Assembly (NCBI RefSeq): GCF_000330725.2
Contig: NZ_AMZY02000010.1
Coordinates: 186,001 to 250,000, forward strand
Source of the DNA: Mariniradius saccharolyticus AK6
GTDB lineage: Bacteria > Bacteroidota > Bacteroidia > Cytophagales > Cyclobacteriaceae
Length of the DNA: 64,000 bases
Reading direction: 5' to 3'
Positions 8,475 through 17,408 of this stretch are shown piece by piece (position 1 is the first letter of the stretch; each line of letters begins with the position of its first letter). The position numbers and the translations under genes were made by a program. The notes below the pieces were generated by a model that was given only the letters and a program-made list of their open reading frames with translations, had not been told where the DNA came from and searched no databases.

Positions 8475-8585
8475 GTCGCCCGACCGTTGCACCGTCGGAC
8501 TCAAGGTAGAGTCGTTTGAAGCGAAGTAATATACCAAGCCAAAGGCTCTAGACTCAGGAATCCGAAGGCACAGCCTTCGGATAAC
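8473..8585 (+). repeat. Three-hairpin intergenic repeat, copy 2
   Basis: This copy has a perfect 3' hairpin: ATCCGAAGGC at 8560-8569, loop ACA, GCCTTCGGAT at 8573-8582. The 5' hairpin (CCGACCG/ACCGTCGG) carries mismatches. It fills the space between the PIN toxin terminator and the stop codon of the convergent sugar dehydrogenase gene. Confidence 0.75.
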
Positions 8586-8589
8586 AGAG

Positions 8590-11397
8590 CTATTCCCTCA
8601 CATTCATAAACCTGATTTCCTGGATGTTCATCAATATTTCTTCGGGTTTGGCTTGGGGATTTTTGAAGACAAAGTAGATGTTCTGCTTTCCTTCCACAGC
8701 TTGGCTCAGGACGACTTGGGCCTTGGTGGCATTTTGACGGCGCCACTCGATGGGATTCACGCCAGCTGGAGGGCGCATAAATGCTTGCTCCTTTGGCGCC
8801 ACCGCATTGCTCGTACCAATCAGCGCGCCGGTCGGCGATCCCAAACGCACCTCAACCTGTCCACCCTTTGCCTGTACGCGGGTACTGACCTGTACATACA
8901 GATCGATCTGCTGCACCCCGGTCAAATCAATATCCTCAAATCCCACCTCTGAGTCGTTTCCGGTCACAAAGAAATTGACTTGGGGCGTGGTCATCAATTG
9001 GACACCTTTTCGATGACTTGATTCCTGTGGATTGAGGAAAGGATTTTTCAAAGCCACAAAATCAAGTCCAGAAAGTGAACCTACTTGTCCGGCACCTTTG
9101 TCTGCATAAAATGCCCGCAATAGATATCCTCCCTGCCCATCTTCACCTTCTGGAACGGCTGGCTTAACACTTCCCTTTAAAGGCAAAGAGGCAACCGTTG
9201 GCTTCACTTCATTGACAGACAGGATATATTCAACCATCCTCCTGGCATCTGCCTCACTCAAACCTGGGTGTGCAGCCATGCCATGGTCGCCCCATACGCC
9301 GCTGCCTCCATTGATCACCTTGCTGATCAACAGCTTCACGTTTTCAGGGGTTTTTGGATAGCGTTCGGCTACAGCTTGGTAACTCGGGCCAATCGATGTT
9401 TTGTCCAATTGGTGACAAGACTTACAATCACTGCCTTCGATCAGATTTTTGCCCAGGTTCAATACAGCCATGCTTTCCGCACCGCTTTGCTTGGAAGCGA
9501 TTTCGATCGGGTCAAAACCTTTTGGCACATAATCGAACGTAATCGCAACCTCCTCTTGTTTGATTTTGCCTTCGGCAGTGCTGCCGTCTTCCTTGTCTGT
9601 AACGCTTACTTCGTAGGAGAATTCAGGTTGGCCAAAGTAGAAGGTGCGGTTACCGGAAAAAGCAATGGAGACCTGAGGTGGTTCGTTGCCAGCGGTGACT
9701 TCGAGGGTTTGGGCGTTCTTTTCGCCTTTTGTATCCGTGACGGTCAAGGTCACCTGATAAGTACCCGGTTGGGTAAATTCGAAGCTCGGATTGGCTTCCT
9801 TCAAGAGGGTGTTGACTCCGTTGTCGGAACTGATGAGCCATTCGTAGTTGAGCTTGCCTCCATCGTAATCATCATAGTCATTGGTTCCTTCGGAGGAAAA
9901 CTTGGCGGTAAATGGAACCGCTCCCGCATTTTTGTCCACTGCCGCCGTCACGTTGGGCTTGCGGTTGCCTGCATTGTACTCGATTTTGATAAGACGTGAA
10001 TTGGCATTTCCCCTGAACCAAGCACTGCCGTATTCCAACACGTACAATGCCCCGTCCGGCCCAAAGGTCATGTCGATCGCCGAACTAAAGGTATGGCTTG
10101 GCATAAAGCGCTCCATGGAAACATAGTCTCCATTTTTGTCCATCGTCACAGCCATAATCCAGCCCCGCATAAAGTCCACGATGAGCCATTTTCCTTCGTA
10201 ATAGGCTGGGAAAACAAACGGCGCATCCTTTTTGAAATTTGCTTTTCTAAACACGGGACCGCCTGTGGCGCTTCTTCCCGAGCTTCCCAGCATTGGAAAT
10301 TCCTCAGAAATGCCATAGGGATACCAGATCATCGCGGGCACCACCGGAGTCGGGAGTTCCCGCAAGCCTGTGTTGTTGACCGATTCGTTGACCGGCTTGT
10401 TCACATCGTAAGGCGCCCCATATGTCCCGGCAGCATGGTCGTGGCGGGTATAGGCTTGGTTGTTGCCGATGAAATAAGGCCAGCCAAAAAAGCCCGGTCC
10501 CTTGGCCTGATTGAACTCGTCGTAGCCTTTTGGTCCCCAAATGGAATCTACCACGGCATCCGGTCCAACTTCACCCCAATAAATGAATCCAGTCTCGCTG
10601 TCCCAAGAAACCCTCCAAGGGTTGCGATGGCCCATGGTGTAGATTTCCGGTCTTGTTTTTTCTGTTCCTTCGGGAAAAAGATTTCCCTTCGGAATCGTGT
10701 AGGTACCATCCGGTTCGGGATGGATGCGCAGGATTTTGCCACGCAGGTCATTGGTATTGCCGGGGGCGCGCTGGTCATCGGCGTTTTCATGCCCGGGCCT
10801 TTCATCCAAATTGGAGCTGCCTTCCCGCGGGTTGACGGTATTGTTTCCAACGGTCAGGAACAGGTTACCATCCTTGTCGAAGGCCATGCCTCCACCCGTA
10901 TGGCAGCATTCCTCCCTTTGGGTCTGAACTTCGAGTACGACTTTTTTGGAGGATTCCACCAATTCATTCCCTTTCAGTTCCCAGCGTGCCAAGACATGCT
11001 TGGGCAAATCCGGATCTGCATAGTACATGTAAATCCAGTTGTTTTTCTCATAGTTCGGGTCCGCAATCACACCCATCAGGCCTTCCTCGGCTTCACGTAC
11101 AGCGCCTTCCTTGTTGGTATACTTCGTGTTGACAGGAATTGTGGCCACAAGGGTCACAGTCTTGGTCGTTTCGTCCAAAATCTTCACGCCGCCCTTACGC
11201 TCGACAAATAGAATGCGGTTGCCGGGAAGAAAAGTCATTGCCATGGGTTCGTCCATCCCCTCGGTCAAGACAACTGGCGTGAACCTGTTTTCGTCAGGTT
11301 TGACAGTAGGATCGTCTTTTGGCCCACAGGCGGCAAACCACAGAAACAGGATTCCCATGGCCAACCATGGGGATTTTTTGAAATGGGAAATATTCAT
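8590..11397 (-). CDS. Sorbosone dehydrogenase-like / PKD / cytochrome c fusion lipoprotein
   Basis: This is a 935-aa multidomain exported protein. A lipobox (WFAAC, about Cys24) predicts membrane anchoring. Residues ~40-470 form a glucose/sorbosone dehydrogenase beta-propeller (segments LRGKILRIHPEPDG, MGHRNPWRVSWD and FGPDGALYVLEYG). A PKD domain follows (~490-575, including PGTYQVTLTVTDTKGE). Next is a c-type cytochrome with the haem motif CKSCH and a likely axial Met in HGMAAHPGLS. The last ~180 residues look like a carbohydrate-binding beta-sandwich (CBM6-like). PQQ-dependent sugar oxidation passing electrons to its own haem is the expected role. The frame is open 88 codons further upstream, but that part overlaps the neighbouring isomerase-like gene. 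The ATG at 11395-11397, followed directly by the leader, was chosen. Confidence 0.88.
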   Translation of the reverse strand: MNISHFKKSPWLAMGILFLWFAACGPKDDPTVKPDENRFTPVVLTEGMDEPMAMTFLPGNRILFVERKGGVKILDETTKTVTLVATIPVNTKYTNKEGAVREAEEGLMGVIADPNYEKNNWIYMYYADPDLPKHVLARWELKGNELVESSKKVVLEVQTQREECCHTGGGMAFDKDGNLFLTVGNNTVNPREGSSNLDERPGHENADDQRAPGNTNDLRGKILRIHPEPDGTYTIPKGNLFPEGTEKTRPEIYTMGHRNPWRVSWDSETGFIYWGEVGPDAVVDSIWGPKGYDEFNQAKGPGFFGWPYFIGNNQAYTRHDHAAGTYGAPYDVNKPVNESVNNTGLRELPTPVVPAMIWYPYGISEEFPMLGSSGRSATGGPVFRKANFKKDAPFVFPAYYEGKWLIVDFMRGWIMAVTMDKNGDYVSMERFMPSHTFSSAIDMTFGPDGALYVLEYGSAWFRGNANSRLIKIEYNAGNRKPNVTAAVDKNAGAVPFTAKFSSEGTNDYDDYDGGKLNYEWLISSDNGVNTLLKEANPSFEFTQPGTYQVTLTVTDTKGEKNAQTLEVTAGNEPPQVSIAFSGNRTFYFGQPEFSYEVSVTDKEDGSTAEGKIKQEEVAITFDYVPKGFDPIEIASKQSGAESMAVLNLGKNLIEGSDCKSCHQLDKTSIGPSYQAVAERYPKTPENVKLLISKVINGGSGVWGDHGMAAHPGLSEADARRMVEYILSVNEVKPTVASLPLKGSVKPAVPEGEDGQGGYLLRAFYADKGAGQVGSLSGLDFVALKNPFLNPQESSHRKGVQLMTTPQVNFFVTGNDSEVGFEDIDLTGVQQIDLYVQVSTRVQAKGGQVEVRLGSPTGALIGTSNAVAPKEQAFMRPPAGVNPIEWRRQNATKAQVVLSQAVEGKQNIYFVFKNPQAKPEEILMNIQEIRFMNVRE

Positions 11398-11423
11398 AGT
11401 TGTGTTGTTGATTCTAGGGAAAA

Positions 11424-12452
11424 TTAGACCAAGGCCTTTCTGCAAAACTCCAGGCATTTTTGGACTTCTTTGACGGCATCGGAACCTTGGGGTACTTGGT
11501 ATTCGAGCTCGATTGTCGCCGGAAACTTGTACTTGTTTTTTTGCATGGTTTGCAGGATTTCGGCAATCGGCGTATCGCCGGTGCCCCAAGGGAGGTTTCC
11601 TTTGCCATTGGCTGGGGTTTGGCGGTCCTTGACGTGCATGCTCCAAATCCGATCCTGCCATTTTTCGATCAAGGGCATCATGTCTGTATGGCCCGCAGCC
11701 ACATAATGGCCCGTATCGAAATTCAGACCGTTGCTATCGCTCTGTCCCAAGGCCGTATCCCAAAAAGTGAACGTTTGCTGCTCGTGGCCATGGTAGCCCA
11801 CCTTCATTTTATTGGCATCGCCCAATTTGCCAAGACGCAGCGTCTGCTCATCGTTGGATGGATGCTCCAAAGTCACATGGCTGGCACCGAGGATCTTCGC
11901 CGCCTTCATGCCATAGGCCACTTCCGCATCGGAATTGTTGGCGCCAAAAGCATTGGGTTTGAAAGCGTAAACGGATATTCCGGCATCCTTGAACATTTTG
12001 GCCGCCTGCTCGAACTTCTTAAAATCAGCCTTGGACCTCCACTCGGATACCACCTTGGCATATGCCTCGGACTGTTTTCTGATATCCGCCAATTCTGCCT
12101 TTTCAGCATCCGTAAGTGTTTCGCCACGGCGTTCTTTTCCCCCCAATTGGAATACTCTCATCCTGTTAAAGGTTGGTTGGGGCATTCCCGCAAAGTACTC
12201 CACAGGTTCGCCCATCATTTCCACAGCGCTGATGCCCGATTCCCGGATGTAGCGAATATTGGCCTCCAAGCTTTGGTCAGCCATGGAGCGGTACGAATAG
12301 GTAATGCAGCCGATCTGAACGCCGTTGATTTTGGAATTGGGCCTGCTAAGGGACTGGATGATCGCGGGGGCACCTTGCAGCCAAGCTGGGGCAAGTGCCA
12401 GACCCGTGGCACCAAGGGCGGATTTGATGAGGAAGTCTCTGCGGTTGTTCAT
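11424..12452 (-). CDS. Tat-exported sugar phosphate isomerase/epimerase-like protein
   Basis: This 342-aa protein has the xylose-isomerase-like TIM barrel (AP_endonuc_2 family). It has a twin-arginine-type leader, MNNRRDFLIKSALGATGLAL, so it is probably exported folded. Barrel landmarks are QIGCITYSYRSM, GISAVEMMGEP, HVTLEHPSND, KVGYHGHEQQTF, LNFDTGHYVAAG and TIELEYQVPQ, with Glu, Asp and His residues at the expected metal positions. Related exported proteins in Bacteroidota often sit with sugar dehydrogenases and Gfo/Idh/MocA oxidoreductases. Here the sugar dehydrogenase fusion begins 27 nt downstream, so the two are probably an operon. The start was moved to the ATG before the Tat motif. 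The substrate is unknown. Confidence 0.86.
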   Translation of the reverse strand: MNNRRDFLIKSALGATGLALAPAWLQGAPAIIQSLSRPNSKINGVQIGCITYSYRSMADQSLEANIRYIRESGISAVEMMGEPVEYFAGMPQPTFNRMRVFQLGGKERRGETLTDAEKAELADIRKQSEAYAKVVSEWRSKADFKKFEQAAKMFKDAGISVYAFKPNAFGANNSDAEVAYGMKAAKILGASHVTLEHPSNDEQTLRLGKLGDANKMKVGYHGHEQQTFTFWDTALGQSDSNGLNFDTGHYVAAGHTDMMPLIEKWQDRIWSMHVKDRQTPANGKGNLPWGTGDTPIAEILQTMQKNKYKFPATIELEYQVPQGSDAVKEVQKCLEFCRKALV

Positions 12453-12607
12453 GTTGTATTGTCTCAAAAACGAGACAATGTAGATACACAAGCGCAATTT
12501 CATTTGCAATTCTTGACAAACGGCGGAAGGAATACTTGGAAAAGAATAATCGAAGAAATATGAAAAAAGGTGAACTGGGAAAATGCAGGGGAATGTTTGG
12601 AGACGTG

Positions 12608-12718
12608 GTTGTCCGGCGGTTGTACCGTCTGACCGATGGTAGTGTCGCTCGTGGCGAAGCAAAAGACCTAACCAAACGCTTTTAGCTCAGGAATCCAAAG
12701 GCTACGCTTTTAGAAAAC
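12608..12718 (+). repeat. Three-hairpin intergenic repeat, copy 3
   Basis: This copy is closest in its centre to copy 4 (shared GATGGTAGTGTCGCT). Both end hairpins carry several substitutions. It directly abuts the Gfo/Idh/MocA gene fragment that follows, so the remnant may have been truncated at this element. Confidence 0.7.
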
Positions 12719-12720
12719 GG

Positions 12721-13131
12721 CGTGCCTTCATCCTCCTGAGCAATTCCAAAAAACCGGGAATCCATGGCAAGGTCCATATCCACGGCAACAACGGCGCATC
12801 AGTCGGGGTAGAGCCGGAGAGCGGGGCAATGTTCATCGCGGGAGTGTCTGGGATCACCAAGGCTCAATTCAACAACCTATGGACTATACCAAGGGAAGAA
12901 CAGTTTCCCCAAGCATGGATAACTTCTGACAACCAGCACTTTGAATCCATCGATACCACCTTCCATTACATCCCAAAGCAAGTCGAATAATTTCTAGAAT
13001 CCCTTACAAATGGGCGTTTGCCTATAGTCAAGGGAGAAGACGACCGCAGAGTTGTGGAACCCTTCACCGCCATTTACCAACGCCGGAAAGAATACAGGCC
13101 TGTGAGATTCCCGATAGGGTTCGCTGCCTAG
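12721..13131 (+). pseudogene. Gfo/Idh/MocA oxidoreductase, decayed C-terminal fragment
   Basis: Reading frame 1 from 12721 gives about 136 codons that match the C-terminal domain of Gfo/Idh/MocA sugar oxidoreductases. They include GIHGKVHIHGNNGASVGVEP, GAMFIAGVSGIT, NNLWTIP, and after an in-frame stop, GRLPIVKGEDDRRVVEPFTA and YRPVRFP. A TAA at 12988-12990 interrupts the frame where homologues usually have an acidic residue. The frame ends at TAG 13129-13131. No N-terminal Rossmann half is present upstream, where a hairpin repeat begins. I conclude this is a truncated, inactivated gene. An intact but distant family member lies at 41.2 kb. Confidence 0.75.
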
Positions 13132-13434
13132 GAGGGCTGAATCAAAAATCCCGGCAGGACATTGGGAATGCCAAGTCCCGAATAATCGACCCTAAAGAGC
13201 AAACAGATGAGTACCATCAAGACGCAAACGCTCTAGGACAAAAACTAATTTTCGTATTCGTTAGGTTAAGGAAACTAGAGTTGTATTCTCCGAGTCGCTT
13301 CGTTTTTGAGATGGTTTATCTCAGCCTAACTATTTTTTTACCACCTATTCCTCCAGGATATCCCGACGAACCCCAAAAAAAGCAACTATTAACAAAAAAA
13401 TACGTTGGCAAATAGACCAAATAGCCATCGACCG
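13132..13434. other. Non-coding stretch with no recognisable gene
   Basis: No frame with family-like content was found in these ~300 bases. The sequence becomes AT-rich towards the lipoprotein start. A short inverted repeat, GAGAT...ATCTC, occurs near 13307-13321. It may contain the promoter of the following lipoprotein gene, but no clear -33/-7 pair was seen. Confidence 0.4.
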
Positions 13435-13764
13435 ATGAAAAACCTCTTTCTATACTTTCTTGCCTTTTTTTCAATTTCTTTTCTCATTAGCTGCACAACC
13501 ACCAGAACTATCCCAACTGTAGAAGGAAGTTATGATGGTATTGAAGTCTATACTGTCAAAAACCCTGGCAAGGAGTTCAATGAAATCAAATTTATCCAAG
13601 TTCATGGTGGTTGGTTTTCTGGTCCAAACGGCTTAACCAAAAAACTCATCAAGAGAGCCAAAGCTGAAGGCGCAGATGCTTTGGTCAATGTACAATACAA
13701 CCAACTTCATGTCGGAGCCACTATTTCCGGAACAGCCATCAAATTTGATGATCCGGTCAATTGA
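13435..13764 (+). CDS. Small lipoprotein with YbjQ-like segment
   Basis: This is a 109-aa predicted lipoprotein with a hydrophobic leader ending in the lipobox LISC (about Cys20). The C-terminal half contains KLIKRAKAEGADALVNVQY, which resembles the conserved helix-strand of YbjQ/heavy-metal-binding-domain proteins (AxxxGADAVVxV), though the match is short. The ATG at 13435 was taken as start because it begins the leader; an upstream TTG in frame is less likely. It lies between two decayed gene pieces and two hairpin repeats but appears intact. Function unknown. Confidence 0.72.
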   Translation: MKNLFLYFLAFFSISFLISCTTTRTIPTVEGSYDGIEVYTVKNPGKEFNEIKFIQVHGGWFSGPNGLTKKLIKRAKAEGADALVNVQYNQLHVGATISGTAIKFDDPVN

Positions 13765-13772
13765 GATAGGAT

Positions 13773-13970
13773 TCACCAATTCTTGGTCTCTTCTTCAAAA
13801 TCCTTGATGGCAAGGGAGTCTACACCTTCAATTTGGTGTCTGCTTTCATAGATCGTGTCAATATAATCCCGCACATTCATCAGGGAAAATGGCTCTTTTC
13901 CAACACTTTTCAAGACAATCAAAGCATTAAATGTTCGCTCCCTGTAGTCGAATCGATAGTATCGTGACGC
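13773..13970 (-). pseudogene. Unidentified C-terminal coding remnant
   Basis: The minus strand is open for about 65 codons from 13970 to a TGA at 13773-13775. It reads a protein-like composition (RYYRFDYRERTFNALIVLKS, then FSLMNVRDYIDTIYESRHQI, ending FEEETKNW). An in-frame TAG lies just upstream at 13971-13973 and there is no plausible start before the internal ATG. It looks like the 3' end of a lost gene, convergent with the lipoprotein gene and separated from it by only 8 nt. I could not assign a family. Confidence 0.4.
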
Positions 13971-14007
13971 CTAGGATTCAATTCCGCGGCACCTATGGTT
14001 TTGACCT

Positions 14008-14121
14008 GTTGTCCAACGGTTGCACCGACGGACTGATGGTAGTGTCGCTTGTGGCGACGCTTCTAGCAAACGAGCCTAAGGCACTAAACTCAGAAATCCG
14101 AAGGCACAGCCTCCGGATAAC
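14008..14121 (+). repeat. Three-hairpin intergenic repeat, copy 4
   Basis: This copy retains the central hairpin (GTCGCTTGTGGCGAC) and most of the 3' hairpin (ATCCGAAGGC, ACA, GCCTCCGGAT, one mismatch). It lies upstream of the AlkB-like gene in the same orientation as the other three copies. Confidence 0.75.
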
Positions 14122-14204
14122 GCGGCAAAATTTTTTATCTTCAGAAAAAAACCAAAACCCTCCACATCTTCTTTTCTTTGGTATTAGTAAACCGTAAATC
14201 CCGC

Positions 14205-14813
14205 ATGAACCTTTTCGAACCCGAGATCGACAAAACCAAAAACCACCTTCCAAAGGATGGAATAGTGCATTACCATGGCAGGATTTTCAACCAAAAAGAG
14301 GCGGATTCTTTCTATGAAAACCTGCTCCATACCATCGAATGGAAAAATGACGAGGCCTACATTTTCGGCAAACAGTACATCACCAAGCGGAAAGTAGCCT
14401 GGTACGGGGACCGGGATTTTGAATACACCTACTCCAACGCCACCAAGCGGGCGCTGCCTTGGACAAAGGAACTGACAGACTTGAAAAAAGTGATCGAAAG
14501 GGAATCAGGAGAAACCTTCAATTCCTGTCTGCTGAACCTCTATCATTCGGGTGAGGAGGGTATGGCTTGGCATAGCGACGGGGAAAAAGACCTGAAAAAA
14601 GACGGTGCAATTGCCTCCGTAAGCTTCGGCGCTGAGCGGAAGTTTGCCTTCAAGCACAAGGAAACCCAAGAAAAAGTCGAATTCCTGCTGGAGCACGGAA
14701 GTCTGCTGGTAATGGCTGGTACCACCCAAACCCACTGGCTGCATCGCCTCCCGCCCACCAAGTTGGTCAAACGGCCGCGGGTGAATTTGACGTTCAGGAC
14801 GATTGTGGAATAA
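14205..14813 (+). CDS. alkB: AlkB-like 2-oxoglutarate/Fe(II) dioxygenase
   Basis: This 202-aa protein is an AlkB-family dioxygenase, which removes alkyl lesions from nucleic-acid bases using Fe(II), O2 and 2-oxoglutarate. The iron triad is visible as H123-x-D125 in AWHSDGE and H180 in HWLHRLP. The 2-oxoglutarate-binding arginines are in RPRVNLTFR near the C-terminus. The nucleotide-recognition lid contains RKVAWYGDRDFEYTYS. Length and layout are closer to the ALKBH2/3-like bacterial group than to E. coli AlkB. The ATG at 14205 was chosen over a TTG nine codons earlier. It appears to be a single-gene unit. Confidence 0.92.
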   Translation: MNLFEPEIDKTKNHLPKDGIVHYHGRIFNQKEADSFYENLLHTIEWKNDEAYIFGKQYITKRKVAWYGDRDFEYTYSNATKRALPWTKELTDLKKVIERESGETFNSCLLNLYHSGEEGMAWHSDGEKDLKKDGAIASVSFGAERKFAFKHKETQEKVEFLLEHGSLLVMAGTTQTHWLHRLPPTKLVKRPRVNLTFRTIVE

Positions 14814-14954
14814 ATTTTTTTATGAGCAGTAAGAGTTCATCGCACTCACAACACGAGTTACACAATCAAAACTTCGGCTTGAAATGATGGGTAATCAGGG
14901 AAATTGACTTTGTAATGGGATTGGATACCATCCAATTTGCACAGCCAAAGACCG

Positions 14955-16040
14955 TTATTTCAGTAGATTTACTTCCGTGAATCTTTGATCGAAATACCAA
15001 GCGTTGGGAAATGTAGTATTGGAACTGAAATTCCCGTCCCGCTGGGTAGGCTGATCGGCTTGAAGTACTAAATTCCATTGTTCGATTCCTGCGAAGTAAT
15101 GCAACTGATAGCGATAGGCCACTTTTTCGAGAGTCCTGCTTTTGTTTTCCTTAAGATTTCCCAACTCATCGACCCCGTTCTTCTTACTATACCGTTCAAC
15201 TTTGCTTTGGGTAGGACTGACGGTAAGGACTCCGCCATCGGCTGAATATTGCCCGCTTTCCCTTACAAGTATGATGTCTTCGTATGCATAGCCAAAATTC
15301 CGCTCGGTGTACTGGTAGGTCCCATCCTGGAAAAACTCATACCGGCAAGTCGTGTAGCCCGAGCTGCCCCAAGCTGTTGGATTGGCAAAAAAGGAAGAAA
15401 CTGAAGCGGACCTATTCCATTTTCCCAGGATTTGCTGGTCGACCACTACTTGCGCAGGGGAAGAATTAGAAATTGGCTTTTCGCTGGAGGAAACAGCAGA
15501 TGGATGGGAAAAAGATGGTAAATCCAAAGAACTTCCAAAATCCTCCAATTCCTTTTCAAAGGCAGTCGTATTACTTAAAAAAACATAGCTGATTTTTTGT
15601 TTGTGATTGGATAAAGTTACCAAAACCACTGCCTGATTTTGGTTTTGGTACACGTAAGGTGCTACGCCTATGACTGCATTCCATTCGGAATTGAAAGAAG
15701 TTTTGGAAAAATCCGTTAGCCCTTTGGGTTGGTAGTTTACCTCAATCAGTGATTGCCAATCCCCTTTAAAATCTTCATCCAATGATCCTGAGGAGGTTTC
15801 TGCCTGGTAGAGAATAATTCTGCCAAATTCGCCGGATTCTTGGTTGATTTTGGTAAAAGCCAAGTATCCATTTCCCTCATTTTTAACCCAATCGCCGGGT
15901 GGCAAAAAAGCAATATTGCCATATCTTTCTACCTGTTGGCCAAATACTACAGCCAAGGTCCCGATGTTGATGACAATAGTCAGGAATATTTTCACAATTT
16001 TTTCGCAAAATACACCGATTCGTAACGTACATGTCTTCAT
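14955..16040 (-). CDS. Secreted lipocalin-like protein of unknown function (A')
   Basis: This protein of about 361 residues begins with a hydrophobic leader (VKIFLTIVINIGTLAVVFGQ). The first half (40-185) contains NIAFLPPGDWVKNEGNGYLA and resembles domains that follow stress-type gene products. A Ser-rich linker comes next, followed by a C-terminal domain starting QILGKWNR, in the style of a lipocalin or DUF4488 beta barrel. It is the last gene of a seven-gene minus-strand cluster. Its arrangement (N domain, Ser/Pro linker, GxW beta domain) mirrors the first gene of the cluster at 23800-25251, though sequence similarity is weak. The ATG at 16038-16040 is preferred over one 8 codons upstream. 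No function is assigned. Confidence 0.72.
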   Translation of the reverse strand: MKTCTLRIGVFCEKIVKIFLTIVINIGTLAVVFGQQVERYGNIAFLPPGDWVKNEGNGYLAFTKINQESGEFGRIILYQAETSSGSLDEDFKGDWQSLIEVNYQPKGLTDFSKTSFNSEWNAVIGVAPYVYQNQNQAVVLVTLSNHKQKISYVFLSNTTAFEKELEDFGSSLDLPSFSHPSAVSSSEKPISNSSPAQVVVDQQILGKWNRSASVSSFFANPTAWGSSGYTTCRYEFFQDGTYQYTERNFGYAYEDIILVRESGQYSADGGVLTVSPTQSKVERYSKKNGVDELGNLKENKSRTLEKVAYRYQLHYFAGIEQWNLVLQADQPTQRDGNFSSNTTFPNAWYFDQRFTEVNLLK

Positions 16041-16182
16041 AGTGCCATTCAGCTGATTTAACAATGAAAATTATCCTCCTTTTAGGTGGTTGACCATCCC
16101 GTTTTTAGGGGATTTTTCTGAATCGGTTGATAAAAAAATCGTGCGTTGTTTTTTCGGTCAAATTGCCTGTTGGATACAGGGA

Positions 16183-17349
16183 TCATTTTAGCAGCATGTT
16201 GTGGATTTCCTTGAAGTCCAAGCCTTCCATCATCTTCTGCCTGAAATTATATTTCCAGGCGTAACTTCCTGTTTTATCTTGCGCAGGAGCAGAAAGTTCC
16301 ACTATGACGAATTGGGGAATATGGTACGGTAATTTCTTATCCATATATTCCTCATTGACAAATACCATGTGAAACCTGTCCTTACGGAAATTAATTTCCG
16401 GTTCGTTTTCCATGATGAAATTTCCATGGAAAAATAACTCAGAAACCCGCTTAGTGAGCTCTTCCTCGCTACTGTTGCGCAAGTAGTTATCTACCCGCTT
16501 GACCGCATTTTCTGTCTGTATCTTAAACTCTGCAAGGCTCTCGTAAACCTGCGAATAACTCTCAGGAAACTTTTTGTAGCCCTCCTCAATGCTTTCGATA
16601 TATATGTCTCTGTAAGTGTAGAGTTCTTCCCTGAACTGGGTGAGGTATTCCTTACGGGTAACGTACCTAAACAAAGGGACATTTTCTTTCCTGATGACAA
16701 ACCACTGCTGTCTTGGTTCTCTTCCGCCATAGATTTCCTCGGTATAATGATCCATCCAACCATTGCTACTGACAAAATTCTCGTGGATAAGAAATACCCT
16801 TTGCCCATTGATACCGTAATCTGACTCAGAGCCTTTGACGACCCCGATTCGGTAATCGGTTCCGAAAACTTCCCGAGCAGTAATTGGAGATACGAATGGC
16901 TCGTAATTGTTTATCTGAAAAGAAAGATAAACTCCTGTTTCATAAGTTTCAGTAACCTTGTCCCCCACCGTACAGACAAATCCCGGATGGCCTATGTAAA
17001 GCCGGTAACCGAAAGGCAAGTAGTCATATACATTGGAGAAGTCCAGGTATTTGCTGTAATTGACATTGCCGCCCATAGGTTGGGGATAGGCTTTTTTGGC
17101 AAGATTCAGGAGTTTTTCAAGATTGGCATTTGCTACGCTCTTATCGTAGCTTCCGGGTTTTGCCTTGATGTGTCCTGGCGCTGAATATAGATCGAGCTGT
17201 TTCCAAGCCCCGGGATAATTGCTTAAGTTATCGGTGGGACAGGGTGAAACAGTTTGTGCAGCTAACGAAAACACCTGAAAAATCAAAACAAATGCACAAA
17301 TGATGCCGGCCTTATACCTGCCATAAAGCTTACCAAAATGCTTTTTCAT
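16183..17349 (-). CDS. Secreted protein of unknown function (C')
   Basis: This 388-aa exported protein has a signal peptide ending near residue 31 (FQVFSLAAQ). It begins the mature part with CPTDNLSNYPGAWK and continues KPGSYDKSVANANLEKLLNL. Its paralogue at 20530-21624 starts CEPAELAKIPGSWK and shares the layout, including a central KxEYLxxxxxxL region (RKEYLTQFREELYTYR here, KGEYLKLKIPLLKKSYEES there) and a final VNEEYMDKKLPYHIPQFVIVEL block equivalent to FDPKLPKWVPQLISVSI. Both end in a helical tail. It lies 60 nt after a TPR protein, repeating the B-C gene order seen with the paralogue. No catalytic signature was seen. Confidence 0.75.
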   Translation of the reverse strand: MKKHFGKLYGRYKAGIICAFVLIFQVFSLAAQTVSPCPTDNLSNYPGAWKQLDLYSAPGHIKAKPGSYDKSVANANLEKLLNLAKKAYPQPMGGNVNYSKYLDFSNVYDYLPFGYRLYIGHPGFVCTVGDKVTETYETGVYLSFQINNYEPFVSPITAREVFGTDYRIGVVKGSESDYGINGQRVFLIHENFVSSNGWMDHYTEEIYGGREPRQQWFVIRKENVPLFRYVTRKEYLTQFREELYTYRDIYIESIEEGYKKFPESYSQVYESLAEFKIQTENAVKRVDNYLRNSSEEELTKRVSELFFHGNFIMENEPEINFRKDRFHMVFVNEEYMDKKLPYHIPQFVIVELSAPAQDKTGSYAWKYNFRQKMMEGLDFKEIHNMLLK

Positions 17350-17408
17350 ATTTCAAGGGGATGTGTTGGCCTTGATTTAATTAATATATCCACTTGATCG
17401 GGAATCCC

